Shown: in pieces, positions 46,906-57,156 of the stretch
Layout of the letters: every line of letters begins with the position of its first letter
Position numbering within the stretch: position 1 is the first letter of the stretch
NCBI GenBank assembly: GCA_963995525.1
Contig: OZ023205.1
Span: 55,730,429 to 55,794,428, forward strand
Direction of reading: 5' to 3'
DNA: 64,000 nt
From: Escarpia spicata
Taxonomy: Eukaryota; Annelida; Polychaeta; Sabellida; Siboglinidae
Made by a program: the position numbers and the translations under genes
The notes under the pieces: model-generated
Seen by the model: the letters and a program-made list of their open reading frames with translations, nothing else
Told to the model about the DNA's origin: nothing
The model's database searches: none

Positions 46906-47515
46906 CATTTGTTGTATTGCGCTAAGCTCTGGGTGAACAGTGCACAGAACAGCATACCTGTCGTTTCTTCCTGTCATGGCCGTAAACCCGTGTAGGTTTG
47001 TTGTTTTGTTATGTTAATGATATCGTATTGGTCAGTTCGGATTTTGTAAAGTGTTCTAAATTAATCCACTTCTGCATGTTCCCCTTGCGATGGCAGTGTG
47101 ATGTCGCAGTTTTGTCATTCATGGGACAGACTACATGATATTTGACATAGACAGCTATTCTACTTATTACAACATTATAACATATCTCTGGACTGGGTGC
47201 AACATTTATTAACACATTTTCTTTAAAGTTTCTCAACTTCTGAAACGTTAATTAATTGACTAATTGTGAGAAACACGTGGCATTTGCATACATCCTTTTT
47301 TAAGAAACATCCATCGAAACATGATAGCACCCATCGCTGCATGGTTTATGACTGATGTTGAAATATTTGTGCATTCTGTAGAACAGCCACTGTATGCCAG
47401 CGACTGGCGTCTATTGAAACATCTGATACATTGGTACACTGAACATGTACGAGCTTTTCCCATGGAAACGTGCTGGAAAGAAGTATTTACACATTGCACC
47501 CAATCGAGGCAGCGT
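46906..47515. other. No gene seen
   Basis: No recognisable coding region or element. Confidence 0.5.
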
Positions 47516-47672
47516 GTGTGTGTGTGTGTGTGCGCCTGCGCGCGCGAGCGTGTGCGTGTGTGAGAGAGTGCGCGCGTGTGTGTATGCGAGAGTGCGTGCG
47601 TGTGTGTGTGTGTTTGTGTGTGTGTGAGCGCGCGCGTGAACTGGTACATATGCGTGTGCACGTGCGTGCGTG
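47516..47672. repeat. GT/GC-rich simple repeat
   Basis: Alternating GTGT, GCGC and GAGAGTGC runs, purine-pyrimidine alternating over most of the tract, a composition that can form Z-DNA. Not coding. Confidence 0.9.
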
Positions 47673-48500
47673 CAAGCTTTTAATTTTTTCTGAAATTATC
47701 CGTTGATAAAGTGTTCATATTAAACCAATTGCACATTGTACTTCCATAGACAATAAATGGCCTTCCTTCTATTTGTTGATGGTGCACATGTTGGGGAAAC
47801 ACTTTTAAAAATTATGTAAACTTAACAAAATGCAATGGTTGAACTAAAACATTAAGATGACACCACAAATTTATCGCAACGTGAAAAACAAAACATTGGC
47901 GTCGTACGAATAAAGCGTACACCTGTGTGTATATTTAGAACCACCACCAAATAAAGCAAGTAAAGCATTATGCACGGGTGGGTGGGTGGGTGGGTTGTTA
48001 TAGTTAGTCATCTTCATAGGTGGCGGGGTAAAGCAAATTTGCCCAATGACGTCAACTATTGAGTAGAATATTTAGTCAGTAACTTTATCTTACAACGTGT
48101 ACAAACAACAACTGTACAATTTATGTTCATACTTTCAATGTGTTACATTGTGTGGTTGTCACTTAGCAAAACTGTCTTCCGGTGTCCCCATTTAAACCAT
48201 TGCTCTATTACTAAAATCATATTTATAAATAATTAATGTCATCACCACTCCACATCAGTACTATCACAACAATAATATAAATACCTACTGGCGACTGTGG
48301 TTTACCAGTCTCACCGACATGTGTAGTAGTTTACAAACATACTAATCAGTCTAAGCGACAACACATTATTAGGATACCAACCAAATAAATGTATGAAATC
48401 AGAATATTACTTATGAATTATGCGTTCTGCGATTGTTGCTGATGAATATATGGCAACGCACAGAGAGGTTTGTTATTGTGAAATACACACCCACACGCAT

Positions 48501-48539
<39 letters not shown>

Positions 48540-48573
48540 CGAACACACACACACACATATATAATTAATACGT
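47673..48573. other. Spacer with G-quadruplex-like run and ACGC repeat
   Basis: GGGTGGGTGGGTGGGTGGG at about 47976-47994 can form an intramolecular G-quadruplex. (ACGC)n lies at about 48494-48541. No coding region. Confidence 0.7.
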
Positions 48574-48586
48574 GTCATCATCATCA

Positions 48587-50737
48587 TCATTGTGCAGCCG
48601 TAGTAGCCCGTGGTTGGGCGAAGGCCTCAGCATGTCGTTTCCAAATCTGCCTGTCTTGCGCTATCCTCTGCCAGATGGTGCCCTTCGAGTATTCGTCTAG
48701 TTCGTCTCTCCACCGTCTCGCCGGTCTTCCTCTAGATCGTTTCCCTTCGTAAGATCTCCAGGTTGTGATATGCGATGTCCATCGGTTATCTCGTAGTCTG
48801 CTGATGTGCCCTGCCCAGGTCCACTTCTGTCTTCTGATTTGTTCTATCACGTCTATGACCTTTGTCTTCTGCCTTATCCAGATGTTTGTTTTTCTCTCCC
48901 GATATGTGATGTTTAACATACTTCTTTCCATCTTCGTTTGTGCGGCTGCTAGCTTGTTCTTTGCCTGGATGGTGAGTGCCCATGTTTCCACGCCGTATGT
49001 CATCGCTGGAAGTACGCATGAGTTGTAGACTTGTCTCTTCCAGCAGGTTCCAATGTTACCTTTGAAGGTGTCGCGGTGTTTGGCGAATGCTGTCCAGCCG
49101 GCCGTGATCCTTCTTTGAATCTCCTTGTCTTGGTTTTTGTCTCTGATACTGTATCGCTGTCCGAGATAGACGTAGCTTTCAACGTTCTCTATCTGCGTCG
49201 TGTTTATATATATTGGTGTGTCATTTTCTAGCATCACTTTTGTCTTCGAGATGTTCATCTTGAGACCATGTTTTTCACTTTCATCAGCTAGCTCCTGCTG
49301 CATGTTTTGTAGTTCTTCCGGTGTAGTAGCGCATATGAGTATGTCGTCGGCGAAGCGAAGATGGCTGAGATATTCTCCGTCAATCATCAAGCCTCTGGTT
49401 TCCCAGGTCAGTCTTCGGAATATGCTTTCGAGTGTTGCCGTGAACAGCTTGGGTGATATGGTGTCACCCTGTCGTACTCCACTCCTGATGTTGTTGCTCT
49501 TTTTGTGTAGGTGGATTGTCGCCGAGCTGTTGGTGTAGATGTCTTTAAGGAGATCGATGTACACATCTTCTATCCCCTGTTCTTGAAGGGAGGTCAGTAT
49601 TGCTTGGGTTTGCACCGAGTCGAAAGCCTTCTCGTAGTCGACGAAAGCGATGCAGAGCGGGATACTATATTCTCGGCACTTCTCTTTCAGTTGGTTTACG
49701 ACGTGTATGTGGTCTGTCGTTGAGTACCTGCTTTTGAATCCTGCTTGCTCTCGTGGTTGGTTTTCGTCCAGTGTCTTCTCTAGTCTGTTCGTTAGTATCT
49801 TTGTGAGTAATTTGTAGATGTTTGATAACAGACATATCGGTCTGTAGTTCTTCAAGTCTTTCTTATTTCCCTTCTTGAAGATTATCACCATCTTTGCGTT
49901 CTTCCAAGTGGTGGGTTTTCGTCTTTCTGATAAGCATTTAGTATACAGCTTAGCCAGTGTGTTCGAGATGATATCTTCTCCTGCTTTTAATGTTTCAATG
50001 TTTACATGGTCGTTGCCTGATGTCTTCCCATTCTTCATATCTCTTAGCGCAGCTTCCACTTCCCATGGTGTTATCTCCGGTACCTCTTTCGCATCGGTGT
50101 GAATTATGGTACTCTGTTCACTGTCATATAGCTCGGTGTAGAATTCCTCTATTCGTTCAATGATCGTATTTTGGTCTTGTATTTCTCTACCCTGCTTGTC
50201 TAGAAGTGTAATCAGTCTGTCTCGGCCTAGTGCCTGCGTTCTTCTTGCTTTCTTCAGGCTCTTCGATGACATAATTGTTTCTCGTATGATCTCTTGTTTG
50301 TACTTTCTGATGTCCTCCTTCGCTTTCTTTTTGATGGTCTTGCATATTTCTGCGTACTCTATTTGTTTTTTACGGTCGCCGTTATCCACCATTTCTCGTC
50401 GTTTTTTCATTAGTGCTCGTGTCGGTGACGATATTCTCGTCACTACATGCCTGTTGATTGCTTTGGCTACACTTGTTGCACTTAGTTGGATCATGTCAGT
50501 GATGTTTTCGCTCATGGTGTCGATGTCGTCTAGTTCCTGTAGTGTCTCGAATCGATTTCGCAGTTCGAGTTGGAATTCAAGCTTTTTTCTTCCGATTTGT
50601 GTGGTGTCTACACTCGGTGGTCTCTTGTTTGCCAACTTCTTCCTTTCAGCCTTGACGTCTAGTTTTATGTTGCTCATTACCATTCTGTGGTCACTTCCAA
50701 TGTTGACTTGGTTAATGACAGTTACGTCAATGACCAT
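48587..50737 (-). CDS. RTE 2 reverse transcriptase, intact frame
   Basis: From 50737 the protein runs 716 residues without a stop. It begins with the last endonuclease motif (IGSDHRMV, residues about 13-20). A basic linker with coiled-coil-like charge follows (KKRREMVDNGDRKKQIEYAE). RT blocks in order: MKNGKTSGNDHVNIETLK, MVIIFKKGNKKDLKNYRPI, EQAGFKSRYSTTDHI, AFVDYEKAFDSV, SGVRQGDTISPKLF, HLRFADDILIC (catalytic Asp pair), LKMNISKTKVM. The thumb and C-terminal region end with WTWAGHISRLRDNRW, RGRPARRWRDE and QPRATTAAQ. The 3' stop lies 10 bases before the TGA-repeat tail. All catalytic residues are present; the element as a whole lacks its 5' end. Confidence 0.92.
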   Translation of the reverse strand: MVIDVTVINQVNIGSDHRMVMSNIKLDVKAERKKLANKRPPSVDTTQIGRKKLEFQLELRNRFETLQELDDIDTMSENITDMIQLSATSVAKAINRHVVTRISSPTRALMKKRREMVDNGDRKKQIEYAEICKTIKKKAKEDIRKYKQEIIRETIMSSKSLKKARRTQALGRDRLITLLDKQGREIQDQNTIIERIEEFYTELYDSEQSTIIHTDAKEVPEITPWEVEAALRDMKNGKTSGNDHVNIETLKAGEDIISNTLAKLYTKCLSERRKPTTWKNAKMVIIFKKGNKKDLKNYRPICLLSNIYKLLTKILTNRLEKTLDENQPREQAGFKSRYSTTDHIHVVNQLKEKCREYSIPLCIAFVDYEKAFDSVQTQAILTSLQEQGIEDVYIDLLKDIYTNSSATIHLHKKSNNIRSGVRQGDTISPKLFTATLESIFRRLTWETRGLMIDGEYLSHLRFADDILICATTPEELQNMQQELADESEKHGLKMNISKTKVMLENDTPIYINTTQIENVESYVYLGQRYSIRDKNQDKEIQRRITAGWTAFAKHRDTFKGNIGTCWKRQVYNSCVLPAMTYGVETWALTIQAKNKLAAAQTKMERSMLNITYRERKTNIWIRQKTKVIDVIEQIRRQKWTWAGHISRLRDNRWTSHITTWRSYEGKRSRGRPARRWRDELDEYSKGTIWQRIAQDRQIWKRHAEAFAQPRATTAAQ

Positions 50738-51340
50738 GTCTGACTTTTTGTCAGGATGTAGTCAATATCATTCTTCGTTTCTCCATTTGGGCTTTTCCAT
50801 GTCCATCGCCTCCCTGCTTTCTTCTGGAACATGGAATTCATGATTTTGTACTTTATTGATGTTGCCCATTCTACTAAGGTGTCGCCTCTTTCGTTTCTCA
50901 AACCTAGGCCAAATTTGCCTGTTGCCGTTTCCGAAATGTTTGTTCTTTTCCCTACTTGCGCATTATAGTCTCCCATCACTATCGTATAGTGGTTAGGCTT
51001 TTCTAAGGTCTCATCCACGTCGTGGTAGAAGTTGTCTGTGTCTTCTTCTGAGTATGATGTTGTTGGTGCATATACCTGTACTATCTTCAGTTTGTAGCGC
51101 TTTGTTATGCATAGAACAAGTTCTGCTACTCTCGGGCTGATGCTCTTAAACCTCATTATATTGTCTTTCCATTTCTTGTTTATGAGAAAGCCTACTGCAG
51201 CTTGGCCGTTGTTCGCTGTGGAATGGTATAGTAGATGGCCGCTTTGTAAGGTAGTGAAGCATTCCTCTCTTCTTCTAACTTCACCGATCCCGATCACATC
51301 CCATACGAACTTGGTTTCTTCCCTTCCACGCTGGCCTGTG
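50722..51340 (-). pseudogene. RTE 2 AP-type endonuclease, 5'-truncated
   Basis: The frame reads WDVIGIGEVRRRE (from about 51325), KIVQVYAPTTSYSEED, HYTIVMGDYNAQVGKR, RRWTWKSPNGETKNDIDYIL. These are the later motifs of the nuclease: the metal-binding Glu of IGIGEVR, VYAPT, GDYNAQVG and DIDYIL. The final SDH motif (IGSDHRM) lies in the RT frame at about 50684. The join between the two frames is a one-base shift in the A5 run of the LTKK segment (about 50733). The first Asn-containing motif is lost with the truncation. Confidence 0.85.
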
Positions 51341-51363
51341 CGGGTTATAATACATATTTATTA

Positions 51364-52735
51364 GCAAGACCTGTCATGTCGTGTGTATAAAGACCGTAGG
51401 AACCAAACATATCAACGGTAGGACGTCTGGCTCTGCAAGACCCGTCATGTCGTGTGTGTAAAGTCCGTGGGTACCAAACACATCAACGGTAGGAACGTCT
51501 GGCTCTGCAAGACCCGTCATGTCGTGTGTGTAAAGTCCGTGGGTACCAAACACATCAACGGTAGGGACGACTGGCTCTGCAAGACCCGTCATGTCGTGTG
51601 TGTAAAGACCGTGGGTACCAAACACATCAACGGTAGGGACGTCTTGCTCTGCAAGACCCGTCATGTCGTGTGTGTAAAGACCGTGGTTACCAAACACATC
51701 AACGGTAGGGACGTCTGTCTCTGCAAGACCCGTCATGTCGTGTATGTAAAGACCGTGGGTACCAAACACATCAACGGTAGGGACGTCTGTCTCTGCAAGA
51801 CCCGTCATGTCGTGTGTGCAAAGACCGTGGGTACCAAACACATCAACGGTAGGGACGTCTGTCTCTGCAAGACCCGTCATGTCGTGTATGTAAAGACCGT
51901 GGGTACCAAACACATCAACGGTAGGGACGTCTGGCTCTGCAAGACCCGTCATGTCGTGTGTGTAAAGTCCGTGGGTACCAAACACATCAACGGTAGGGAC
52001 GACTGGCTTTGCAAGACCTGTCATGTCGTGTGTGTAAAGACCATAGGAACCAAACACATCAACGGTAGGGACGACTGGCTCTGCAAGACCTGTCATGTCG
52101 TGTGTGTAAAGACCGTGGGTACCAAACACATCAACGGTAGGGACGTCTGGCTCTGCAAGACCTGTCATGTCGTGTGTGTAAAGACCGTGGTTACCAAACA
52201 CATCAACGGTAGGGACGTCTGGCTCTGCAAGACCTGTCATGTCGTGTATGTAAAGACCGTGGGTACCAAACACATCAATGGTAGGGACGTCTGTCTCTGC
52301 AAGACCTGTCATGTCGTGTGTGTAAAGACCGTGGGTACCAAACACATCAATGGTAGGGACGTCTGTCTCTGCAAGACCTGTCATGTCGTGTATGTAAAGA
52401 CCGTGGGTACCAAACACATCAATGGTAGGGACGTCTGGCTCTGCAAGACCCGTCGTGTCGTGTGTGTAAAGACCGTGGGTACCAAACACATCAACGGTAG
52501 GGACGTCTGGCTCTGCAAGACCCGTCATGTCGTGTGTGTAAAGACCGTAGGAACCAAACACATCAACGGTAGGGACGTCTGGCTCTGCAAGACCTGTTAT
52601 GTCGTGTGTGTAAAGACCGTGGGTACCAAACACATCAACGGTAGGGACGTCTGGCTCTGCAAGACCTGTCATGTCGTGTGTGTAAAGACCGTGGGTACCA
52701 AACACATCAACGGTAGGGACGTCTGGCTCTGCAAT
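51364..52735. repeat. 72-bp satellite, about 19 units
   Basis: Unit of 72 bases (with one 71-base copy near the left end) containing GTCATGTCGTGTGTGTAAAG and ACCAAACACATCAACGGTAG. Because 72 is divisible by three, both strands are open through almost the whole array: 430 codons on the plus strand (KTRHVVCVK.VGTKHINGRD) and 443 on the minus (VFGTHGLYTHDMTGLAEPDVP). Substitutions between units include two positions silent on the minus strand (ACG/ACA Thr, GGT/GGA Gly) and one silent on the plus (AAC/AAT), with many amino-acid changes on both. I cannot tell if either strand is coded. The array directly abuts the truncated LINE. Confidence 0.93.
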
Positions 52736-53239
52736 AAATTATAATCAGAGACAACAGCGAGTATTATTTATTTATATCTATCTGACTGTCGACAGATATT
52801 TCGAATATTTCGTGGAGTGATATACAAATTGCGTACAATGTTTCGGGCTATTAAACGACAGTGGACGAACAGCAAACCGACAACGTATTTATTCTAGTAG
52901 AAGAACAGCAAGTAAATGCGTAGAAGTCGGAACGAGTTGTATATCGAGGTCTGAGCCGGAACTTCAACACCCGCTGCTGTCGGGCATTACTTTCGAAGCG
53001 TGGAGATATTTTCTTATTCACAAAATACTGGAGATAATGTTTAACCATCCAACGAAATTTTGGTGGGTTTAACTCCCATAACCCCTTCCGACTCCTATGG
53101 AATGTATGAATGAGTAACACATATCGTACCTTTACAATCATTTCAACCTATCTTCCAGACCACCATGAAACCAACATTTTACTTCGAGTTGCCTTGAAAC
53201 TTCAAGTGTTGGTGCTACATTGTGCTAGCAACTAGTGTT
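52736..53239. other. No gene seen
   Basis: No recognisable coding region. The first bases (ATAAATTATAAT) read in reverse resemble the left flank of the 72-bp array (TTATAATACATATTTATTA), a possible short inverted pair around it. Confidence 0.4.
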
Positions 53240-54285
53240 GATGTCGGCAACTGACCGATATATGCCAGCATTTCATATAGGCGTTTGAAAATGCTGGTTA
53301 CTGAAGTTATCTAATCTATTACTACTATTAAGGGTCAACATAGGACTAATCCTTCAAGCACTCTTCTCCGATTACGATGATATTTTCACATTTTAAGCTG
53401 AAGATGCCGAAGATACGTACGGATCGAATGCCGGGCCGACAGACGACCGGTCTGCTCTAGCATTTTTTATACATATACCTACATACCAACATATATGTGA
53501 AACCTTCATAATAAAGTTTACGTAAATACTTCTTATGCTGTAATTGTGAGATCACAGAAAACAATTATGTTGCGTTATCAGACAAATACTGGTTTTGTGT
53601 CATTTATATCATGTGTACAGTAAACAAATATATTTAAAAAAAAAGTATAAATTGCCCTACAGCTTAAAGGGTTCCTCATTTTATTTCAGGATTATAATGT
53701 GTCTGGAATTATCTAATCGGTTACTGCTATTTAGAGCCTAAACTACCAACATAGGATTAATCATTCAAACAGGTTAACCAAACCGGTTCTCCGATTTACA
53801 CTATATTTTTCACAGTATATGTACCACAGATACCTACAGATTGATTGCCGGGTCGGCAAATGACCAGTCTGCGACTGCATGTCTGTCATATATAGGCTTT
53901 TGAACGTGCCATTTCCTAGCTATCCGATCTTTTGCTGCCACTTACATTGCAAACATAGGACTAATCATTCAAATATTGGGTATTAATAAAACAGTTTTTT
54001 TCCGATTGCGATGATATTTTCACAGTATATGCTGAATATACCTACGGATCAGATGCGGGGTCGGCAAGTGACCGGTCTGAACAAGCATTTCATACATAGG
54101 CTTTTGAACGTGCTATTTCCTTAAGATATTCAACCTTTCGCTGCCATTCCACATTGCAAACATAGGCAATTCATTCACGCATAGGATGTTAACAAAACCA
54201 TTTTCTCAAATTTTTGTGATTTTTTCACAATATATGCAGAAGGTACCCACGGATCAGATGTGCGGTCGGCAAATGTGGTGGGTGC
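53240..54285. repeat. Degenerate tandem repeat of about 205 bp, four copies
   Basis: Landmarks recur in order in each copy: CATAGGACTAATC, then CGATGATATTTTCACA, then TACGGATCAGATGC/GATTGCCGGGTCGGCA, then GACCGGTCTG and CATAGGCTTTTGAACGTGC. The TTTTCACA word is found at about 53385, 53806, 54013 and 54224. The first two copies are separated by an extra ~215 bases (53465-53680) with little similarity. No coding capacity seen. Confidence 0.75.
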
Positions 54286-55769
54286 TTTTCCCGCGTGCCA
54301 TGCGCGTTTGTTTTGGGCGCGTAATGCAAACTAATATCGCGGCCGCGCGAGGGAAGGTCAGCGGTGTCGCATGCGTAGTTGGTTTGTCTCTGTATTTCTG
54401 ATACTGACCCTCCTGCCCTGTTGTCGAGACGGCGCGACGCTACGGGAGACGTGCTAACTGCTAAGACGTGCTAAACCGCTGAAGTACCGGCGAGGAATCT
54501 CCAATAGCACCCCCTCGTCTTCCCATGTCAAGATCCGAGACAGCGCAACACGGAAGCGTGATGAACCGCTGACGAATCTTCGGGAATTAAAACAAGTTGG
54601 CAGGTATAGTATTATGATAACAGAAGCGGGTCGCGTGGTGCGTAAGTTATAATAATGTCGTTGCAATAATGTCACGACAGTTGCATCCGATGGATAACCT
54701 GCTGTTTTTGTTGTTGAAACTAGTCTGAATCATTCAAAATTATAAGATCCATAAAAGTATTACGCATTGCTGGTGTAGTGTACGGTGGTGGTATGCACCA
54801 ACCACATATATAAAGAGAACACGCCGATTCTACAGGGAAGATTAAACGTATAACTGTATAGTACCAAAGCGAAACGCACGAGTTTGTTTGGACTTACGAT
54901 CTTGCTCGACAAGGCGCCCACAAGAAAGTCATTATTCACGTCTATTGTACTCGCCTCGCGACAAACTGTCACCATAAATTACGTGTGCACAAACGACACG
55001 ACCTCAACGAACCCGCCCACCTCGTCTGTCACTCTGATGCCTGCCTTGCGTGATGCATGTGGAAATTCCTAAAACATCGCTGCGTTTAATGACATTGTCA
55101 ATCTGTTAGGTAAGAACAAAGGAAATCTTCGTTGCTATAGATACCAGGGTAGAATGGGTAGATTTCAGAGACTCCACACGCGTTAAGTAATATGTGTGTA
55201 ATATGCATGGATATATTTCGCCATTTTGCTCTGTTTCTTTTTGCACATCGCACTTCTTTCAGTAAAAACGAATTGTACAATTATTTAAACATGGCGGTTC
55301 CTATGATAGCGACAGTATTGTGTTAATGGGAGCAACTGTCCCCCAAATTGTCTTAACATCAAAAGGTTTCTTTGGTTTCAATTAATTACTATACTAGTTT
55401 TAAAAAATGGTGTATACCCGCTTACATTATTATATTTTATTTCGGTAAATGCATATACCTGATGATTTTTGTGTGCCAATATTTGTATATTTTGCAGTCA
55501 AATAAGCTTCTTGTTCTTGTTGTTTGACTTACGTGAACTATGCGGGTGCGTCACTGGAAAGAGTTTCAAACATTCCATTGACACATCGTTTATTGTTATG
55601 GGTTTTGGATGCTCAGGCCAGCAGCGAATATCAACGCAGTAGTTCATAGAAAGGAAACTAATGTCAACACATTTAATTAATGCGTGGTTTTAAAAATAAC
55701 GGATTAAAATCAGTGTAAGACAGAACAGATTAGTCACACTCGATTAACAAGTTTAAAGTAAATGAACAT
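54286..55769. other. Spacer with dispersed repeat B; no gene recognised
   Basis: The left part (54290-54560) is rich in CG and holds a GCGGCCGC site. Repeat B lies at 54499-54577. Open frames at 54760-54975 (minus) and 54884-55072 (plus) are unrecognised; the minus one meets a donor-like GATC|GTAAGT, so a small exon cannot be excluded. Confidence 0.45.
54499..54577. repeat. Dispersed repeat B, copy 1
   Basis: CTCCAATAGC, then CATGTCAAGATCCGAGACAG, then GAAGCGTGATGAACCGCTGA match, in reverse, positions 63674-63776. Copy 1 lacks about 12 bases present in copy 2. Family unknown. Confidence 0.7.
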
Positions 55770-55911
55770 TGTAGCGTATTTCATCTAAATACACTATATA
55801 TTTACAAAACACGACATAACCATAAGATGGCGGAACAGGAACTACTTTTTATAGTATCTAATTATGGATCATTACGCCGATACAAAACAATAGTAATTAC
55901 GCATCAACATG
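55770..55911 (-). repeat. 3' LTR of Gypsy 3, distal part
   Basis: 142 bases matching 62275-62416 with three substitutions. It ends, on the minus strand, with AATACGCTACA at 55770. The remaining LTR start is displaced to 57138-57156. Confidence 0.95.
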
Positions 55912-56105
55912 AGTAGTTAGGAGGATACACACGCCCCAAACCACGCCCCCTTTTGTATCTAACTACGTGCATAAAAAACGTCGATTTCAAAATCGGGATC
56001 CTACTTATAAAAAAAAGATCAAAGGCTTTTTGGTAACCTGAGTGGAATCGGGATCCTAGTTATAAAAAACGTGATTGATGGCCTGTCACTTTTTGTGAAT
56101 GAAAA

Positions 56106-56231
56106 GCGCCCTCTAGTGGTTAATAACAACGTCCTAGTTACGGCGTCCTTAGTTACGGCGTCCCTAGTTACGTGATAACGCCATCTAGCGAAGAATAACA
56201 GCGTCCCTAGTTACGTTAACGCCATCTAGCG
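56106..56231. promoter_or_regulatory. Three CTCF-like motifs
   Basis: GCGCCCTCTAGTGG at 56106-56119 is, in reverse, CCACTAGAGGGCGC, a full match to the vertebrate-type CTCF core (CCASYAGRKGGC). CGCCATCTAGCGA at about 56179-56191 and 56219-56231 match the same core except for the first bases. Binding in this animal is not shown; CTCF is widely present in bilaterians. Confidence 0.35.
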
Positions 56232-56714
56232 AATTATATAATAACGGCGTCCCTAGTTACGATACGGGGGTATAGCAGAAACCAATGTGGTTATGTTATA
56301 GGTAAAACCACCGTGGTTACGCTAAAACCACCGTGGTTACGAATGCGTTAAACCCAATGTGAGCGAGATTAACCGCTGTACCCTGGATATCGCGGTAGCG
56401 GTGAAAGTTGAGACGCGACCGGTCGGCCTAGATACGGGCGGCTGAAAATAGATCTACGGCTGGGGCGATGTTAGCCGGTTTGTGTAACGATGCTGAAATA
56501 AGCTGGTTGGCGTTGTGTATGCGTTGAAAAGCAATAATCAACGGCCTGGTTTTTGAGGTAGCGGAATTTTTACGCGGTGGACAAATGGATGCGGAATGAC
56601 GGTATGTTTGTATACTAGCAAAACGAAACGAGTGGAATATATAATTTAAAAAAAGGCTGTAAGCAACGGTAAGTACTTATAGATAATAGAAAACGAGTGA
56701 ATGTGAACGGTGTT

Positions 56715-57128
56715 TTATTCAGACACCACTTGTTCCAAACGCGGTAGTCGAGCAGCGCGCATACGAGCTGCCTCACGATACCGTTGCAATTCGGTAGAGC
56801 TATCTATCGGCATTAACGGTGTATTAAACCCCCGTCTTTCAAACAGTTCATCGGTCGGTGGGGGCGTGTACCACGATCCGTTCGCTCCTAGTATAGTAAA
56901 CGAAGTCATGATGCCGTCGGGTTGGTCTATGTTAGGATCGAGCCGGAGCCGGTCGGTATCGGTTAATCCCGTCCCGGTGTTGTCCAACGAATCCTCGAGC
57001 TCGTCGGGCGTTGGCGGTCGTACGATCCCGGTAACGCGACAGAGGGGGATGGTCATATTTACGTATCCCCGTCTTGGTAGCCTGATGGTGGCTCGTAGGT
57101 GGTTTCTGTGAATGAAAACATGTAACAT
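56715..57128 (-). CDS. Unrecognised open frame with stop codon inside AATAAA
   Basis: 137 codons on the minus strand. Starts MLHVFIHRNHL at 57128; an alternative is an exon start after the acceptor-like TTTTCATTCACAG at about 57106. The body reads RRGYVNMTIPLCRVTGIVRP, DNTGTGLTDTDRLRLDPN, MTSFTILGANGSWYTPPPTD, and ends YREAARMRAARLPRLEQVVSE. The last part is helical and Arg/Ala-rich. The TAA stop (56717-56715) lies within AATAAA (56719-56714), so the end of coding and the poly(A) signal overlap, an economy seen in compact genomes. I do not recognise the protein. Codon choice and good composition argue that it is, or was, a real coding sequence. Confidence 0.5.
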   Translation of the reverse strand: MLHVFIHRNHLRATIRLPRRGYVNMTIPLCRVTGIVRPPTPDELEDSLDNTGTGLTDTDRLRLDPNIDQPDGIMTSFTILGANGSWYTPPPTDELFERRGFNTPLMPIDSSTELQRYREAARMRAARLPRLEQVVSE

Positions 57129-57137
57129 AAGTTACCA

Positions 57138-57156
57138 TAGTTCTAAATGCACAACA
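57138..57156 (-). repeat. 3' LTR of Gypsy 3, proximal 19 bases
   Basis: Matches 62417-62435 with one substitution. Directly outside it lies the purine tract of the minus strand (GGGGAGGAAA, 57166-57157), which fixes it as an LTR start. Confidence 0.85.

Larger units (their letters stand above)
48574..51340 (-). mobile_element. RTE-type LINE, nearly complete (RTE 2)
   Basis: Encodes endonuclease and reverse transcriptase on the minus strand. The 3' end (left) is a run of TGA trinucleotides (about 48577-48591), the tail type typical of RTE elements. The 5' end is truncated at about 51340, inside the start of the endonuclease, and abuts the 72-bp satellite. The RT frame is fully open over 716 codons, so this is one of the youngest coding sequences in the window. 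Confidence 0.9.
55912..57137. other. 1.2-kb unidentified insertion inside the Gypsy 3 LTR
   Basis: Interrupts the LTR between CATCAACATG and TTCTAAAT. A TAG-like triplet is on both sides, possibly a short duplication; no terminal inverted repeats are seen. The left half has no gene but is full of short repeats: TAGTTACG (five or six times), ACCACCGTGGTTACG (twice), ATCGGGATCCTASTTATAAA (twice). The right half holds the open frame at 56715-57128. Base composition and word usage differ from the retroelement around it. It could be a non-autonomous transposon or a fragment of a viral or host genome; I cannot decide. Confidence 0.6.

Noticed and set aside
46137..46977. 258- and 272-codon minus-strand frames with HSLRATRTVPL-like repeats
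   Set aside because: Several overlapping frames on both strands are open because the unit is 15 bp; no start context or non-repeat domain supports a gene.
47260..47706. Cys-Val-rich and Thr-His-rich frames
   Set aside because: Simple GT/GC repeat translated in several frames.
48494..48541. ACGC repeat as part of RTE 2
   Set aside because: It lies outside the TGA-repeat tail and is a separate simple repeat.
50160..50843. 227-codon plus-strand frame
   Set aside because: Opposite strand of the intact RTE 2 reverse transcriptase; Leu/Ser-rich as expected for an antisense shadow.
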